A stretch of DNA of 64,000 nucleotides from Henckelia pumila. Taxonomy: Eukaryota; Streptophyta; Magnoliopsida; Lamiales; Gesneriaceae. Under the pieces are notes generated by a model, which saw only the letters and a list, made by a program, of their open reading frames with translations, had not been told where the DNA came from and did no database searches. The stretch spans positions 140,375,402 through 140,439,401 of the forward strand of contig NC_133122.1 in NCBI RefSeq assembly GCF_033568475.1, read 5' to 3'. Below, one piece after another: positions 31,619 to 44,386 of the stretch (position 1 is the first letter of the stretch; every line of letters begins with the position of its first letter). The translations under genes were made by a program, and so were the position numbers.

Positions 31619-34600
31619 TCATGAATCGCTCCAATTATCCTCATCTTCATCACTATCAACCAATGCCTGTAGTATTCACCACTTCAATTAGCAAATTCAA
31701 CCATGATTAACATAAATCTTGAACATGAATGTTTGTGCTAAGGAGAAAGAAAGTGACCTGGCGAATTGCATTTGCTTTTTCCAAGATTGCAGCTACATTA
31801 AGATTGGTTTTAGGAGCTCGAATGCTGGGTCTTGATGCCAGTGCAGGTTTCAAGTTGAAGGACTGACAAAATAATGGTTAATGATAATAAGTTTTCTGTG
31901 GAATAATGTGATATGATATACATGACAAAATTCATTCTTTTCCCTCTTACCTTGGTCCTTATTTGCTCCAAGATTGAGTCTCTCTCATCCACCTTTTGTA
32001 TTTCCGGTCTCACTCGTTCTGTAACTTTTCTCAGCTGCAGATTGATTTGAATTGTGAAAAATATGCATAGGGAACTAATGGTACATTTTGTTTAAGAGGA
32101 ATCTACGGACACTTACTTTACTTTTATCAACAGCAGTGACGGCATCAATTAGAGGATTCCGAGGTCGGGGCAATTTCACAGTTTGACCCCCATGCGAGAC
32201 ATCATCCCCAGCTAGTGATGTAGATTCATTCTGTGAAGAAGATGTGACAAGCTGTGGCTCAATTTCTGTCTTTGCCCGAAGGTCAACTGTCTCAGGCATC
32301 ATGATGCTGGAAATGAAGCTAGAGGAGCTGTGCTCACTCTTCTCTTCTTTTGTTGTCATGTCTTGATTCATCTGGTTCAGTGATTGATTCAGCTCTTCAT
32401 GTGAAGAACTAGTATCATCTTTGAATGTAGTGGGTGGGGAGATTCCCACTGAAGACAATTCACCATGTTTCATCGTCTCACCATCAGAAGAAGAGGCATG
32501 CTGAAGCTCTGTGGCAACTGCAACAGAGGAGCTGCGCTCACTCTTCTCTTCTTTTGCCATCATGCCTTGATTGATTTGATTTAGAGATTGATTCAACTCT
32601 TCACATGAAGAACTAGCACCATCTTTGGATGCGGGGGGTGCGGAGATTCCCAGTGAAGGCAATTCACTATGTTTCATCGTCTCGCTATCAGAAGGACAAG
32701 AGGCACGCTGAAGCTTTCTGGCAACCGAACTAGAGGAGCTGTGCTCACTCTTTTCTTCTTTTGTTGTCATGCCTTGGTTGATTTGATTCAGAGATTGATT
32801 CAGCTCCGCATGTGAAGAACTAGCATCATCTTTGGATCTGGTGAGTGGGGAGATTCCTAGTGAGAAGAACAATTCACCATGTTTCATCGTCTCACCATCC
32901 GAAGCACATGAGGAATGCCGAAGCTTTCTAGCAACCAAACTAGAGGAGCTTTGCTCGCTTCTCTCTTCTTTCGTCGTCATGTCTCCATTGATTTGATTTA
33001 GAGATTGATTCAGCTCTTCATGGGAAGAACTAGTATCATCTTTGGATGTGGTGGGTGGGGAGAATCCCAGTGAAGAGAATTGAAAATGTTTCCTCATCTT
33101 GCCATCAGAAGCACAAGAGGCAGGCTGAAGCTTTCCCATCCTCCATTGAACCGGAGGAAGAGGTGGCAATGGAGGTAATTCTTCCTGATTAATATGATAT
33201 GTTTCAGGAAAAGGATATCTGGAAGGAAGTGCGAAACTTGATGAATCTTTAAGAAGCTCAGAACCATCAATGAAATGGTTGTTTTGTGCAGGAAGACTAG
33301 GCAGTGACGGTGGACCTGGACAATTTTCAAGAGAGAACATGGAGACAGATTTTTCATGTCCTTCGCATCCATCATGACCTGGTAGTTGCTGGTGATTGAT
33401 AGATAACAAAGGTGATGGGTCCAAGTTTATTTCATCAGATCCCAGCAATTCTTCATCAAGTTGGTTCGGTGGTAATTCGATCTTTTCTTTCACTTGGCTA
33501 CCACTAGCCAAAGAGTGAGCAACAGCAGGATGACTTCCAAGACCACGTTGCTGGCAAGATTCCTGAGCTGTACTAAAGTCATCTTGCTGCAGAGATGGCT
33601 CAATTGTGGCAATGTTGTCAGAATCCAAACCGTGTTCAACTTTGAACCCAAGATTTGAATTGGGAACAGTATCTGATATTTCTGACTTGAGTATATCACA
33701 ATTCATAGTGTCAGAAACAACTGTACTCAAAACTAATACAGCAGCTTCTCTTTGTCCTGCCATCTCCACTAAGTCTGATTCTCCATGGTTGGCTAAGAGA
33801 CTGGCCTCATAATTCCTAAGTTCATCCAAACCAGAATCATTACAGCAAGGACTACTCTCTTCTACTATTTTACCGTGGTCCACAAACAAACCGACATCAT
33901 CCTTGTCATCTGCAACGAAAGACACAGAAATAGCAAAAACAGATGTCTCTGCTTGTCGCATTTGGCCATCAGTTGCATCCAGCCGTAAATGAACCTGATT
34001 CAGTGATGTCGGATCTGGATAACCAGAAATTTCTCCTAATTCAAGATCAACAGAGCTTGTGGATTGAATAACTTTGGACTTGTCCACAAAATCTGATGTT
34101 CCAGCGGGGTTTTCAAGATTTTCGGAAGGACAACAGGAACTTTCTACAAATGCTGAATCACCAGGGAAAACATGATCACCTGTTATTTCAGTTCTCAGTA
34201 ACTCCGCTTCACAAAATTGGGGGATCCCAACTGCAGGAGTTTCAGTTGCTGTCCTCTGTTCGACAGGATTGACACCATCTCTGTCTTGAACGGCAAGAGC
34301 TGTCCCATGCAAATCATGTGAGTGTTCTATCTGCAATAAAAGAAAATTTTGGGAACCCAGCTGTTCGTCAGCTGAGCTATTAGAGCAATCTTCAGAACCT
34401 GACTTTTGAGCACTGGTCACTGATGTTTCCTCAAATTTCTTCCCAAGAGAAGCCTCCACAATGCATATAATATCAGAAAATGCAACAGAATCTTCATTAC
34501 CTAGTTCATCAATCAGCTTTTCCTCCTCAGAAGATGCTGTGAAACTGTCTCCAGTATGGTCTGCAGCATGATACTTAGTTACCGAGTTTTCATGTATTTC

Positions 34601-37600
34601 TGGAACCGCAGCATCTAATTTATTTGGAAGTAGGCTAGATATCATGTGGAAAGAGTCATCTCTCTCAAGAGGACGACCATCGCAGATCTTTAATGTGGAA
34701 GTATCATTTTTACCCATATTTGGATCATCTATGTCAGAATTATTATCGTGTAGAAAATCTGTCGATAATAGAACTGCACTATCTGTGGTATGACATGAAT
34801 GATCAGAGACAGTAGAAAAACAAGGTACACTCTCATTATCTGATTCATCAATTAGATTATCAGCACCAGAAAATCTTGGAGAATTATATCCTGAATGCAT
34901 TTCTGAGACACTGGGAGAACATGGCAGATCCAAGACAATGCTAGTCCTTCTCTCGTCTTGATCTAAAGGAGAAGATTCATGAGACTCAGACCTTTCTCTA
35001 TTTTCACATTCTAAATCAAAATGTGCTACAATAGGAGTTGAATCAGCAGAGGTCAAACTAGAAGTCAGCTGGTCCAAATCAGATTCGTGGTCGGTGATTG
35101 TAGCAGTGCCAGTGCATGTATAATTGTAAATCGCTGATTTTGAAAGCTGAGAAGCAGGGATGTCTTCCTGAGGAGTTTTACGGTAAGGTAATATATCAAT
35201 GATATCAGCTAATGGAAGGACTGCAGCTGATCCTTCACATTCTGACTGTGGGTTTTCGGTCGAAGTCCTTGGCGAACCTGAAGAAGAGAAAGAAGGCAAC
35301 CTTTTTCTGGATGAAATGTCCCCATCATTAGATTCTGCGGAGTTTCTAGTGTAATGAGAATCAGAAGAATGAGCACTGGCTTGTTTTTCATTTGCATCAG
35401 AAGTTTCTTCATTTGAATCAGACACCAACTGCTGTGCGTTTATTAAGGAAGACGTGAAATCACTCTTCACCCTTAATTCAGAGTCTGTGTCCATTTCTGA
35501 TTCCATTGTTGAGGGTGCATCCACATAATTTTCCATCTCACTAGAGATATCATCTGGTTGATAACTTGTAAAGCCACCTTCTACATCAACAGTCATATCT
35601 TCGTCACTGGACACCTTGTCATGATTGAATGCATTGTCTTCTGCTACTAAATCAGGAGACGAATTTGGTGGCTCAGAGATTTTATCATATACAAAAACAT
35701 CATTAGGCTTATACATGGATGGTTTATGAATGATTTCCTGTATATGTGGGGATGTAGGAGGACTTCTTTTTCTCTCCACACTCTCCCTGTCAGGACTCAT
35801 TAGTCCACAACCAACTACTTCAAGGTCAGAATCATTAAGGCTATTTGTAGGCAATGTCAAGGATTTCGTGGACACTTCATGAAGCACTTTATCATCAATG
35901 GAAGTAATCTCAAGTAATTTCTCCATGTAGCTCTTCCCAGGTTTTGAGTCCAATGAAAATTCATTCAGCCTCCTTTTCAGTTTCACACGGCGTGCAGGAT
36001 AGCTAACACCATTTTCAATTCTCTCTTTCATAAATAGTTGATCGAGTCTGTAAAAGAGTTAAGATGAAGCTGGGCGTTTAGATGCAAATAAAACCTCACA
36101 TTTGAAGCAGAATTAAAAAGAGAAACTTATGGCAGATGTCTCACTTGACATGTGATGTTAAAACTTCAGGAGTTGTATCTCCATTCCTCCATCGCGATCC
36201 TTTCTTCTGTTAGACACGGAAAGAGTAATTCTCAAGAAATGCAAACATTCGTCATTTTTCTAAATATTCGGATTCATATGTACTCCTCAGGACAACATCA
36301 AGAGGTCCTTTACTCAATTCCATTGTTACAATTGCCAACCTTAGTTATGAACACTATATGACAACAGAAAATTTGAATAAAAAATGAAAGAAAAAAATCC
36401 TTGTGAGTTGTGAATACTTATTCCAATCTAACCATAAGAGAATATTCTCAAAATGTCCATACAAACGTTAAACGAGTACAGTTTGACTAAATTATAGGGA
36501 AAAGATTTCATGAATAAGTGCACTAAGATATGATCTCCAAGAATCCAGAAGCAGGTATAAAGCAAAAAAATTCTAACTAATTTAACTATTCCTTCCAGGT
36601 TTTGTGCCAAAAGTTGGGAGCATCTGTCAAGAACTAACCTTTGCTTTGAGAACCTTCTTTTTCCTCTGGACATCTGCACTGCCCATTCCAAAGGATGATA
36701 TTTCTACTTTAAAAAATGAAGGATCAGTGTAGCGTTTCAAACATGCACCAGCACCCGCGACATCATACCTAAAATGATTTTGTTGTCAAAGATGATAGAT
36801 TTGGAGGGAGATGTTAGTTAACCTTAAGGAGAATGAAAGATCATACTTGTCCAGAAGGAATAAACGAGGAGGCCCCCTGCATTCTTCGTAAGAATCCATT
36901 ACAAATCTAGGTAAATCTCCTTGAGTCACTAGATTCTGGTCCATCCTTGGATTATGATGCCAATCAACTCCTGTGTTGTAAGGAAATGAAGAATGATCCA
37001 TCTGCCGCAGAAATGCCTTCTCAATCAACGGAAAGTCAGCCTCAAGCTGTTGCACCCGAGTCATTAAGCTGTGCCCTCTTGCAGAAGTTGCCATCACTTC
37101 TTCGTGTAGATCATGAAAAATCTCCGCAGCAAACCTTCAGCAATCACAAGAGTCAGAAATTAAGAGGAAAAATTCTGACCAACCACAGCGTAACATGTTT
37201 GTAAAATCATATCGATTTAAATTATTAACTTTCAGTAGTGGAATGTGCCTACGCCCCATCCTGTGAAGCTTCACATACCGGGAAATAAAGAAAATGATTT
37301 ACAACATCAGATCGTCTGACTGAAGGAATGTAGTCCATCAATGTGACAAAACACTCTACTAGCAACACACTGGAGATAATTTGTCAAAAACTAAATAAAA
37401 AAAGATACACTTTTCTCCATAATGAAGAAACATACAATGAAATTTTCTGATGTTTGGTAAACGAGTGTCTTGTCTTATTCTCTCACAAACATCGAGGTGC
37501 ATCAGTTTGCATATTTGATAAACACTTTAACCAAACATGAAATTAATCTTTATAGTCTTGCATTTTGCAACACTGAATTGGCCACGTGTGAAAAGGAACA

Positions 37601-38363
37601 ACATTTTAAAAGATGAGTTTGATTTTGACCAAATCCCTAGCCTATATACACTTGTGTTAACAATATCTGTAACCATATAACATGCTCCCATAAACCAAAT
37701 TCTATGCAAAGCTTTGGCACTCTAAAGATCAATGGGTACCGATAGTTTAAGTTCTGCAATCACGTAAGCACGCAAAAAGGCAATCAAAAGCCTTACACCA
37801 TGCTCCGCTTGAACTCACTGTCATAGTGATAAAACATAAAACAAGACAACAAATTCCGAAAAAGAAACCAAAGACTTGTCAACAATTTACACAAATCTTT
37901 CACTATCAAACTCCAATTTTCCCCACATTGCTCGTAAAACCCAGAATCCACACTAAAACATAAATACAAAAATCCAGAATTTACATCTAAAATCTCACTC
38001 ACCAATGTCAGCGAACTATTGAGATCACAATCATCTACATACAACTTGATCCTATCGTTCGCTTTCTACCCAAATCATCGAAAATCCAAACACACACTAA
38101 TAAAATTCAAAAGAACCCCAAACGAAACCCTTAATTTCATAAAATTGAACTACCACGAGGCCAAAGCTTCCAAAAAACTATAGAAAAAAGGAAACCCAGG
38201 AAACTCACTCTGCAAGGTCTCCGAGCTGGCGCAGAACTCCGACCAAGCCAGCCATGGCAACGCCTTCGAGCAGAGCCTCCGGATCATCCTTATCGGCAGC
38301 TCGGTAGAGTTCGGGATCGGCGAGGGTGAACTCATTCCTTATCTCGTATCTGCTAATCGGCAT
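31619..38363 (-). CDS. SCAR2: SCAR/WAVE protein, SCAR2 type, eight exons
   Basis: This is the WAVE-complex subunit that activates ARP2/3 to nucleate actin, controlling cell shape. Exons: 38363-38209, 37134-36847, 36768-36639, 36206-36145, 36047-32117, 32034-31951, 31862-31758 and 31666-31619. All are GT-AG and in phase, 1600 residues. The N-terminal SCAR homology domain (about 1-190: [68 protein letters not shown]) binds the rest of the complex. A long Ser/Asp-rich middle is encoded by the 3.9-kb exon. A poly-Pro stretch ([17 protein letters not shown]) near residue 1170 precedes four tandem repeats (about 1183-1454). The C-terminal VCA part has a WH2 motif ([17 protein letters not shown], about 1508-1525), a connector, and an acidic end [11 protein letters not shown] with the key Trp at 1597. 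Confidence 0.95.
32320..33140 (-). repeat. Four tandem coding repeats in SCAR (about 205 bp each)
   Basis: Each unit reads roughly [16 protein letters not shown], then SLGISPPT, [20 protein letters not shown] and [14 protein letters not shown]. The copies start near 33125, 32915, 32710 and 32500 on the minus strand. The NQSLNQ(I/M)N core and TKEE(K/R)SE are the best kept. Unit lengths are multiples of three, so the frame is preserved. Confidence 0.88.
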
Positions 38364-38446
38364 TTTTCCCCTTTTCTCAACCGAATTTCGGTTTGGAGGA
38401 AATCAGTTTTACCAAACTTCAACCACCACCGATACATATAAATGCA

Positions 38447-38475
38447 CACTCTCTCTCTCTCTCTCTCTCTCTCGC
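38447..38475. repeat. CT/GA microsatellite just upstream of SCAR
   Basis: A run of about 13 CT units (GA on the gene strand) lies about 85-110 bp upstream of the start codon, in the probable 5' UTR or core promoter. GA/CT tracts are common there in plants. Confidence 0.7.
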
Positions 38476-38499
38476 TATATCTCTTCTCCTCTGTTTTGT

Positions 38500-39417
38500 T
38501 TTTGCTTAGAAATGAGTGTTGACTCTTTTTAAATACCTGACAACTTGTCATTATTCCATTTTCCTTTTTTCTATTTTTTTATTTTATGATTAAATAAAAA
38601 AGGTATTTGCACCAAATATCCCATGAAATATTGAAAATGCATACTTTTCTTCTGTGAAATTTTAAAGACATCTTCAACCCTGATCTTTTATAAAATTATC
38701 AAACACGCCCCTTCATATGAGCGATTATGCGCACTCGTCCCTCATGCGATTGAGTCAATATTTTGATTTTTTTTGACACCAAATATCGTGTGAAATATTA
38801 AAATTACATATTTGACCCATTGAAAGTATAATTTTTAAATCTATTCAACTCATAAGATCCAATTATAAATATTTATCAAACATTTACATTTTATGAATTT
38901 TTTTTATTTTAAATTTATAATTATTAATTAATTTGTTTCTAAAAAAATATTATTACTTTATCTTGATATCATTATTTTATTAAATCACTTTTTGTTTCCA
39001 ATTTCTCCATTAAACATGCATTCATAAACAAGGATTTAAATACCTAAACGTACAAAAATATTGAACCAACATGATAAGTTCATGCATATTACTTTTTCAA
39101 TTTAAGACTAAATATGTTTGAACTAATCTAAATTTTTCGAAAATATGTATTGCACAATTTGCAGTAAATAATAAAAAAAATAAAGTGGTTATATAATGAT
39201 AAAATTTACTATTAAAATATATTTTTAATTTGTATAAATAATACTAAGATAAAATAACTAATATTTTTCATAGTTATTTAATTAAAAATATTATTTTATT
39301 CAATTAAATATAAAATTAATTGTGCTAATAAAATATTTTTATTATTTATTCAATGATTTTATTGTACTAACTATTTAATTAATGTTTGTCAAAATGATTT
39401 TTATTATGTAATTTTTT
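38500..39417. other. AT-rich intergenic DNA upstream of SCAR
   Basis: I find no gene. It contains two near copies of a short phrase (ACACCAAATATC followed by GTGAAATATT near 38610 and 38780), and otherwise AT-rich runs. Confidence 0.4.
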
Positions 39418-42400
39418 AATTATTTTAATATTTTAAAGGTTTAAGCTTGCATATTTAAATTATTTTAATTATTTAGTTTATTCTTTTAAATGATTTTAAC
39501 TGTGTAGTTTATTTGTTTAAATATTTTCGAGTGTCCAAATTATTTATTTTAAATAGCCTTAGTTTAGCGGTTAGTTATTTTAAATTATTTTAAATGTCTA
39601 GCTTATTTATTTAAATCATTTTTAATTGTTCAAATCATTTTAAAGGTTTTTATTTCCGCTTGTGTATTTATTTAAATTACTTTTAAATGTTAGCCTAGTT
39701 TGTTTAAATTATTTTAATCGCTCTGCTTGATAGTTAAATATTTTACTCGTCGTCGTGGCATCGAAATATTTAAAGTGTTTAAATTCTTGGATTTTCAAGC
39801 TTGTGTTTTATTTAGTGCAATTTAATTTATAGTCCTAGTTGCCTATTGGTGTATCACTTTTTCTTCAATTACTCACGTACTCACAATTATATACATACAC
39901 ATATACTTACACACTCAACTTTATCCTTAAACTTAAATTAAACCCTTGCCCCAAATTACACACTCAAACTCACGCATCACACATACACACACAAAAAGAT
40001 ACGACATTTCCCCTATTCCTCCACGGAAATCCCTCGGCTTCTTTTCCTTTGAAGCTCACGCTGCCTGCTTTCTTCTTCTCCGACGAGGCATCTCCATCAA
40101 TGAGCTGAGCAAGCTATTTTCCCTCGTTTGAGCTCGACTTCCAGCACCATTTCCCAGCTTTTCGAACGGTCACATCTAGCAATTTTTGTTCCATTCGATT
40201 TCCTTGGTTTTTCTGATTTAGGCAAGGATAATGGCTTCATTCTTCACTATGTGGATTATATTAGTTCGTGTGTTGCATTTTTTTCACGAAGTTTCGAAAT
40301 TCATTCTCGATTTTTTTGCCCTGATTCGAGAATGTCTGCTCTACGATATTTTTTTTTCCAGAAAATTGTGCATATTTTCTTGGCTCGGATTGTTGATGTG
40401 ATTTTCAAATTTATGTGTTGCACTTGATTGGTAGCTGTTCATAAGCATGTAGTTCGATTATTTCGTGGCTTTTCTTCACACATGTGTTCGAATTCTTGGT
40501 TCATATTTCACATGGCTTGGTTCGATTTTTCCAGCTTTCCCTTGGCTTGTGGTGTTCAAAGTTTTCTGAGTTTATTTATAGCATTGTGTTCGAACCATTT
40601 CCAGATTTTAGACTTCATGATATGTGATCGAATTCTCGGATTTTGTTGCTTGTGGTTCGATTGAGATTTTCCATATTATGTACATGTTTTGAATTCGAAC
40701 ACTTGGTGTTTGTTTTGTCGATTTGGATGGTGATTTAGAGCTACCATGGATGATATGTAGTTCACATGGTAGCAACTAGGATGTCTTGAAGATAGCTTGT
40801 GGGATGGAGTTGTGATACACTCGAATTTTTGAGGATATGGGCTTGGGTATGATAGGTTTTGAAAGGGCTGCTTTTGAGCTGGGCTTAAGGGGGATCAAGG
40901 TGAGTTGTAAGGGCTGAAAATGAGGTTGAATGTTGGCCTTGTTCCTAGGATTAGAGGCTTGAAAGATTGGAATAAATATAGCTAGGATTGGTTGGGTTGG
41001 AACTTGAGGTCATGAGCAAAATTTTTGGGAACTTTGGGGCTGTCAAGAAATGTGAGTCTAAGACGGGGTTAAAAGTATAATTTGGCCAAGGGCTCGGTTT
41101 TGGAATTGGGTTGAGATGTTAGAATTATGTCGGTTCAAGAGGAAATTAATTCGGTTAAGTTTCGGTTGATTTCTAGGCATTCGAAAAGAGAGGTGCAGAT
41201 TTTTATTAAAAACAGGGCTGTCCGGAATCGAATTTTTAAAACAGGGTTTATCTCATGTATTAGTTAAGGGCTCAAGTTTGGGAATAGTCTAGGATGTTGG
41301 AAATATGTCGGTTCAAGCAGAAATTAATTCGGATAAGTTTTGGTCGAGATTTAGATTTTTGGTTGATTAGGTGCAGAATTTTGAAGCCAAAGGGGCTTGC
41401 TGCCCGAAAGTTGATTTTTATAAAATGATCACTTAGGAAATAAATTTCAAGGATGAATTCCAGGTTTAGTTCTAAGTATCAAGAAGTTATGGTTTCAAGC
41501 GGAATCCTTTTTGATTAAGAATCGAGCAAGTTACTAATTTTACGGGCAAACCGCTCGAATTGTCTTAAGCGCTACACTTTGGGTTAAATTTACATCCTTT
41601 GGTTTGTCATCTAAATCATCATCCCGACCGTCCTTGTGTGAGTCATTTGCATGATTATTGTTCAAATATTTACATGTATGTCATATTTACATATGCATGC
41701 TAAGTCTCATATTCATGAAGGAAAGAAATTATTTTACGAACAAAGTGAGATGATTGTGACTACATTTATTCACGTGTATGTGTGGGGCTGAGAGACGTTT
41801 TGGCCTCCCTTACCAAATCATTATGGGTTTTCTTACCTTAGCACGCGTTCGTGTGGGGCTGAGAGATATCTTGGCCTCCCTTACCAAATTCAGGGCAAGA
41901 TTGGGTTGATTATTATCCTGACCTCCTTGCAGCATAGTGCACTGCAGCCATGATGATGATCGAAATCACAGAGTCACAATCAAGGATCTAAGTTCACAGT
42001 TACAGTTATAGATTCAGATACAATTTATGCAGTTTAATTGATTATAAATGACTTAGCCATGCATATGTTATATTCATGTTCTCTCATTTTAGAAGTATAT
42101 ATTTTAATCAAATTGAGGGCACAAAGTATTTTATTATCAAGCTATTTTTAATCTGCGTGTGCTTGTATTTACGTAGTACTCGTTATCCCCCCATATTCTT
42201 GCTGAGTCCTTTAGACTCACTATACTTATTGTTTTCAGGTGAGGAGTATTTCATTGAGACCGAGGGGCAAGACTATCGAGTGGACTGCGTTGCAGGCACG
42301 TCACATTCCTCTGACCATGCTAGTCTTCCGCAAGAGATTATTTTAGCACTTTAAAGTCTTTCATTTTGTTGATTGGATAAATGATATTATAAGGATTTAT

Positions 42401-42750
42401 TGATTTATTTGTGGGCATGTAAATATGTAGTTGCTTAATCTTTTGATGTTCGAAATGTCGAATCTTTTCTCCGGTTCTCGTTCCTTTCTCGATTTTATTT
42501 AGTATTGTTGTTTGCATTTTAAATTGTTGTCCGTGACAGGCGGGTTTGAATATTTATAGAGGGGTCATGTCAAAAATTTTCGAAAACCCGCATTTTATTT
42601 ATTTATTATTTAGTAGAGGTCAGGGTCGTATCAGCGCTGGTGCGCCCGAAGTGGCAGAAACTTTTACTCCGCGCCCGAGCCAGCGCGGGTGCGCCCAAAC
42701 GGCCAGAAAATTTCTCAACATGTTTTCTTTTGCTGTCAAAGGAAGATTGT
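39418..42750 (+). mobile_element. LTR-like retroelement remnant (plus)
   Basis: There is no coding region. The AT-rich left part, then a TTTTCCTTTG/GAAATCCCTCGG block near 40040, a repeated GTGTGGGGCTGAGAGA ... TTGGCCTCCCTTACCAAAT block (41780-41819 and 41851-41889), the phrase TTGCTGAGTCCTTTAGACTC (42200-42219), and a GC-rich island with GCGCCCGAGCCAGCGCGGGT (42673-42692) resemble LTR and leader regions of gypsy elements in this window. Edges are not resolved; a possible LTR end is GGTCATGTCA near 42573. Several short ORFs at 39839-40664 lack any family feature. Confidence 0.4.
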
Positions 42751-43900
42751 TAATGTAGATCATCTAGAACCAACTCAAAATACATAACAATAACATTAAC
42801 ACCATCCAAACTCAATCTAAACATGCATTTCAACATCTTTATATACAACATAGGATCAAAGCTTGCTACAACCATATCTAGGTTGGCTAAAATACCAAGT
42901 TTACAAAACATCTAAATGTCACAATTTCTGAAACATCTCATAACTAAGTTCATAGTACAAGTTTTACAGCATGTTGTGACAGTAAGATCTAGTCTTAAAC
43001 CCGAAATCTCCACATCTATATCGATCAAGTTCTTTCACGGTCGCCTCTGACTCGTTCCTGCCCCACCTATTGTCATGCACACATACAAACATATCAATAG
43101 CCGGATAACTCCGGTGAGAATTTAATTCCAGTATAAAACAACATAATACATGCATTAATCAAACAACACGTATTGTAAAACAACAAAAACTCATATCAAT
43201 TTAATTAAGCAATAACAACTTCATCATGCAAGATATCAAATATCATCAAACATAATCCCAAGGAATAGAAGTTCATCAACATAACCCAAAGGAATAAAAG
43301 TTCATCAACATAATCCAAAGGAATAGAAGTTCATCTATATCAACTAGAAGCAATGCATGATTTAAAATCGGTTATCATCTCGGTATCGGTTCTTTTTGGG
43401 ATCCCTGGGAAAAGAAACACAAAAACTCTCCCACCTACTCTCCCATTCGAGGTGGCGTTGCGTTCTTATTCCAGGACTTTGGCCCACTATATCGAGCTTC
43501 AAGAAATAGGGATGAATCAATCTCCTATGCTCCTCAATATAAGTCCAAACATCCTATCTCTTCTTAGCGACTCAGCCATCAAAATCTCAAGAAAGAGTTG
43601 GCTCAATATGAATGCAACACACTCTAGTATCATAAGAATAAAAGCCAACTAAATGCAAGCTAGATCAAGCAAGCAACCATCTATACAATTAAAAGCAATT
43701 CAGCATATAGTATGTGGTTTTAGAAAGGGCACTCAATAAAGTCATATTGAGTGTGCAAAACCCTTTACTCTAAGGTTGTATTATACCTTTCTTTTTCTTG
43801 GTTTAAGGTTGTTGAAGTTCTGAACAAGCTGCACAACAAAAGCTCAATCAAAAATCTGCTCAAGACTCCATCCATTCTTCAAGGATAGAAGTCACAAACC
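42751..43900 (-). mobile_element. LTR-like retroelement remnant (minus)
   Basis: Read on the minus strand, the block contains CTCACCGGAGTTATCCGGCT near 43102-43121 and GGTGGGGCAGGAACGAGTCA near 43051-43070, phrasing typical of LTR R/U5 regions. A repeated AAAGGAATARAAGTTCATC unit occurs three times at about 43258-43335. No coding capacity and no firm ends. Confidence 0.3.
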
Positions 43901-44189
43901 TTGTCCAATTCTTCTCGGTTCGAAGGTGGATTCCCGAGCTCGTAATACTTAAATATAAATCTGAAATAAAGCATATTCAAGCTACATAGATCAGCAATAA
44001 CTCACTTCAAGCTCAGCTCAATCAAATGGATTCAAAGTCTAGCCAATTCTTGACTCGACGGCGTAACGATACAAATTCGGTAACCGAAACTCAACTCTAT
44101 CAATTCTATCATTCAAATCAACTTCAATATCATCTCATATCAGTTCAATATCATCATATATAAGCAAAATCAGAAGAATAAATTTCGAA

Positions 44190-44386
44190 ATATAAGTTGG
44201 AAATTCATATCAAATGCAAACAACGCTCGTTCTTCGATCCGACTTCGATGATTTTATTTATCGATTGTATTTTTCCGGTTTGGTAATTTGGATTGTTTTC
44301 GCAGTTACCCTGATTATGTTTATTTACAGTTTAATTGCATGGTTAAATTTTTTATTAGTAGGTGATCACTGTGCGGGTCACTATAC
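44190..44386 (+). repeat. 3' end fragment of a gypsy LTR
   Basis: The last part, TTAATTGCATGG ... TTAGTAGGTGATCACTGTGC and GGTCACTATA, resembles the last 60 bp of the LTR at 5857-7199 (TTAATTGCATGCC, TTAGTAGGTGATCCGGG, GGTCACTACA). It abuts the truncated copia element at 44387, which marks a deletion or insertion junction. Confidence 0.5.

Noticed and set aside
32075-32116. C-terminal end [13 protein letters not shown] of the long SCAR ORF
   Set aside because: It follows a GTAAGT donor; the real protein continues through three more exons to the conserved acidic end.
40128-40664. Two plus ORFs of 99 and 78 residues
   Set aside because: Phe/Ser-rich translation of T-rich retroelement-like DNA, without introns or domains.
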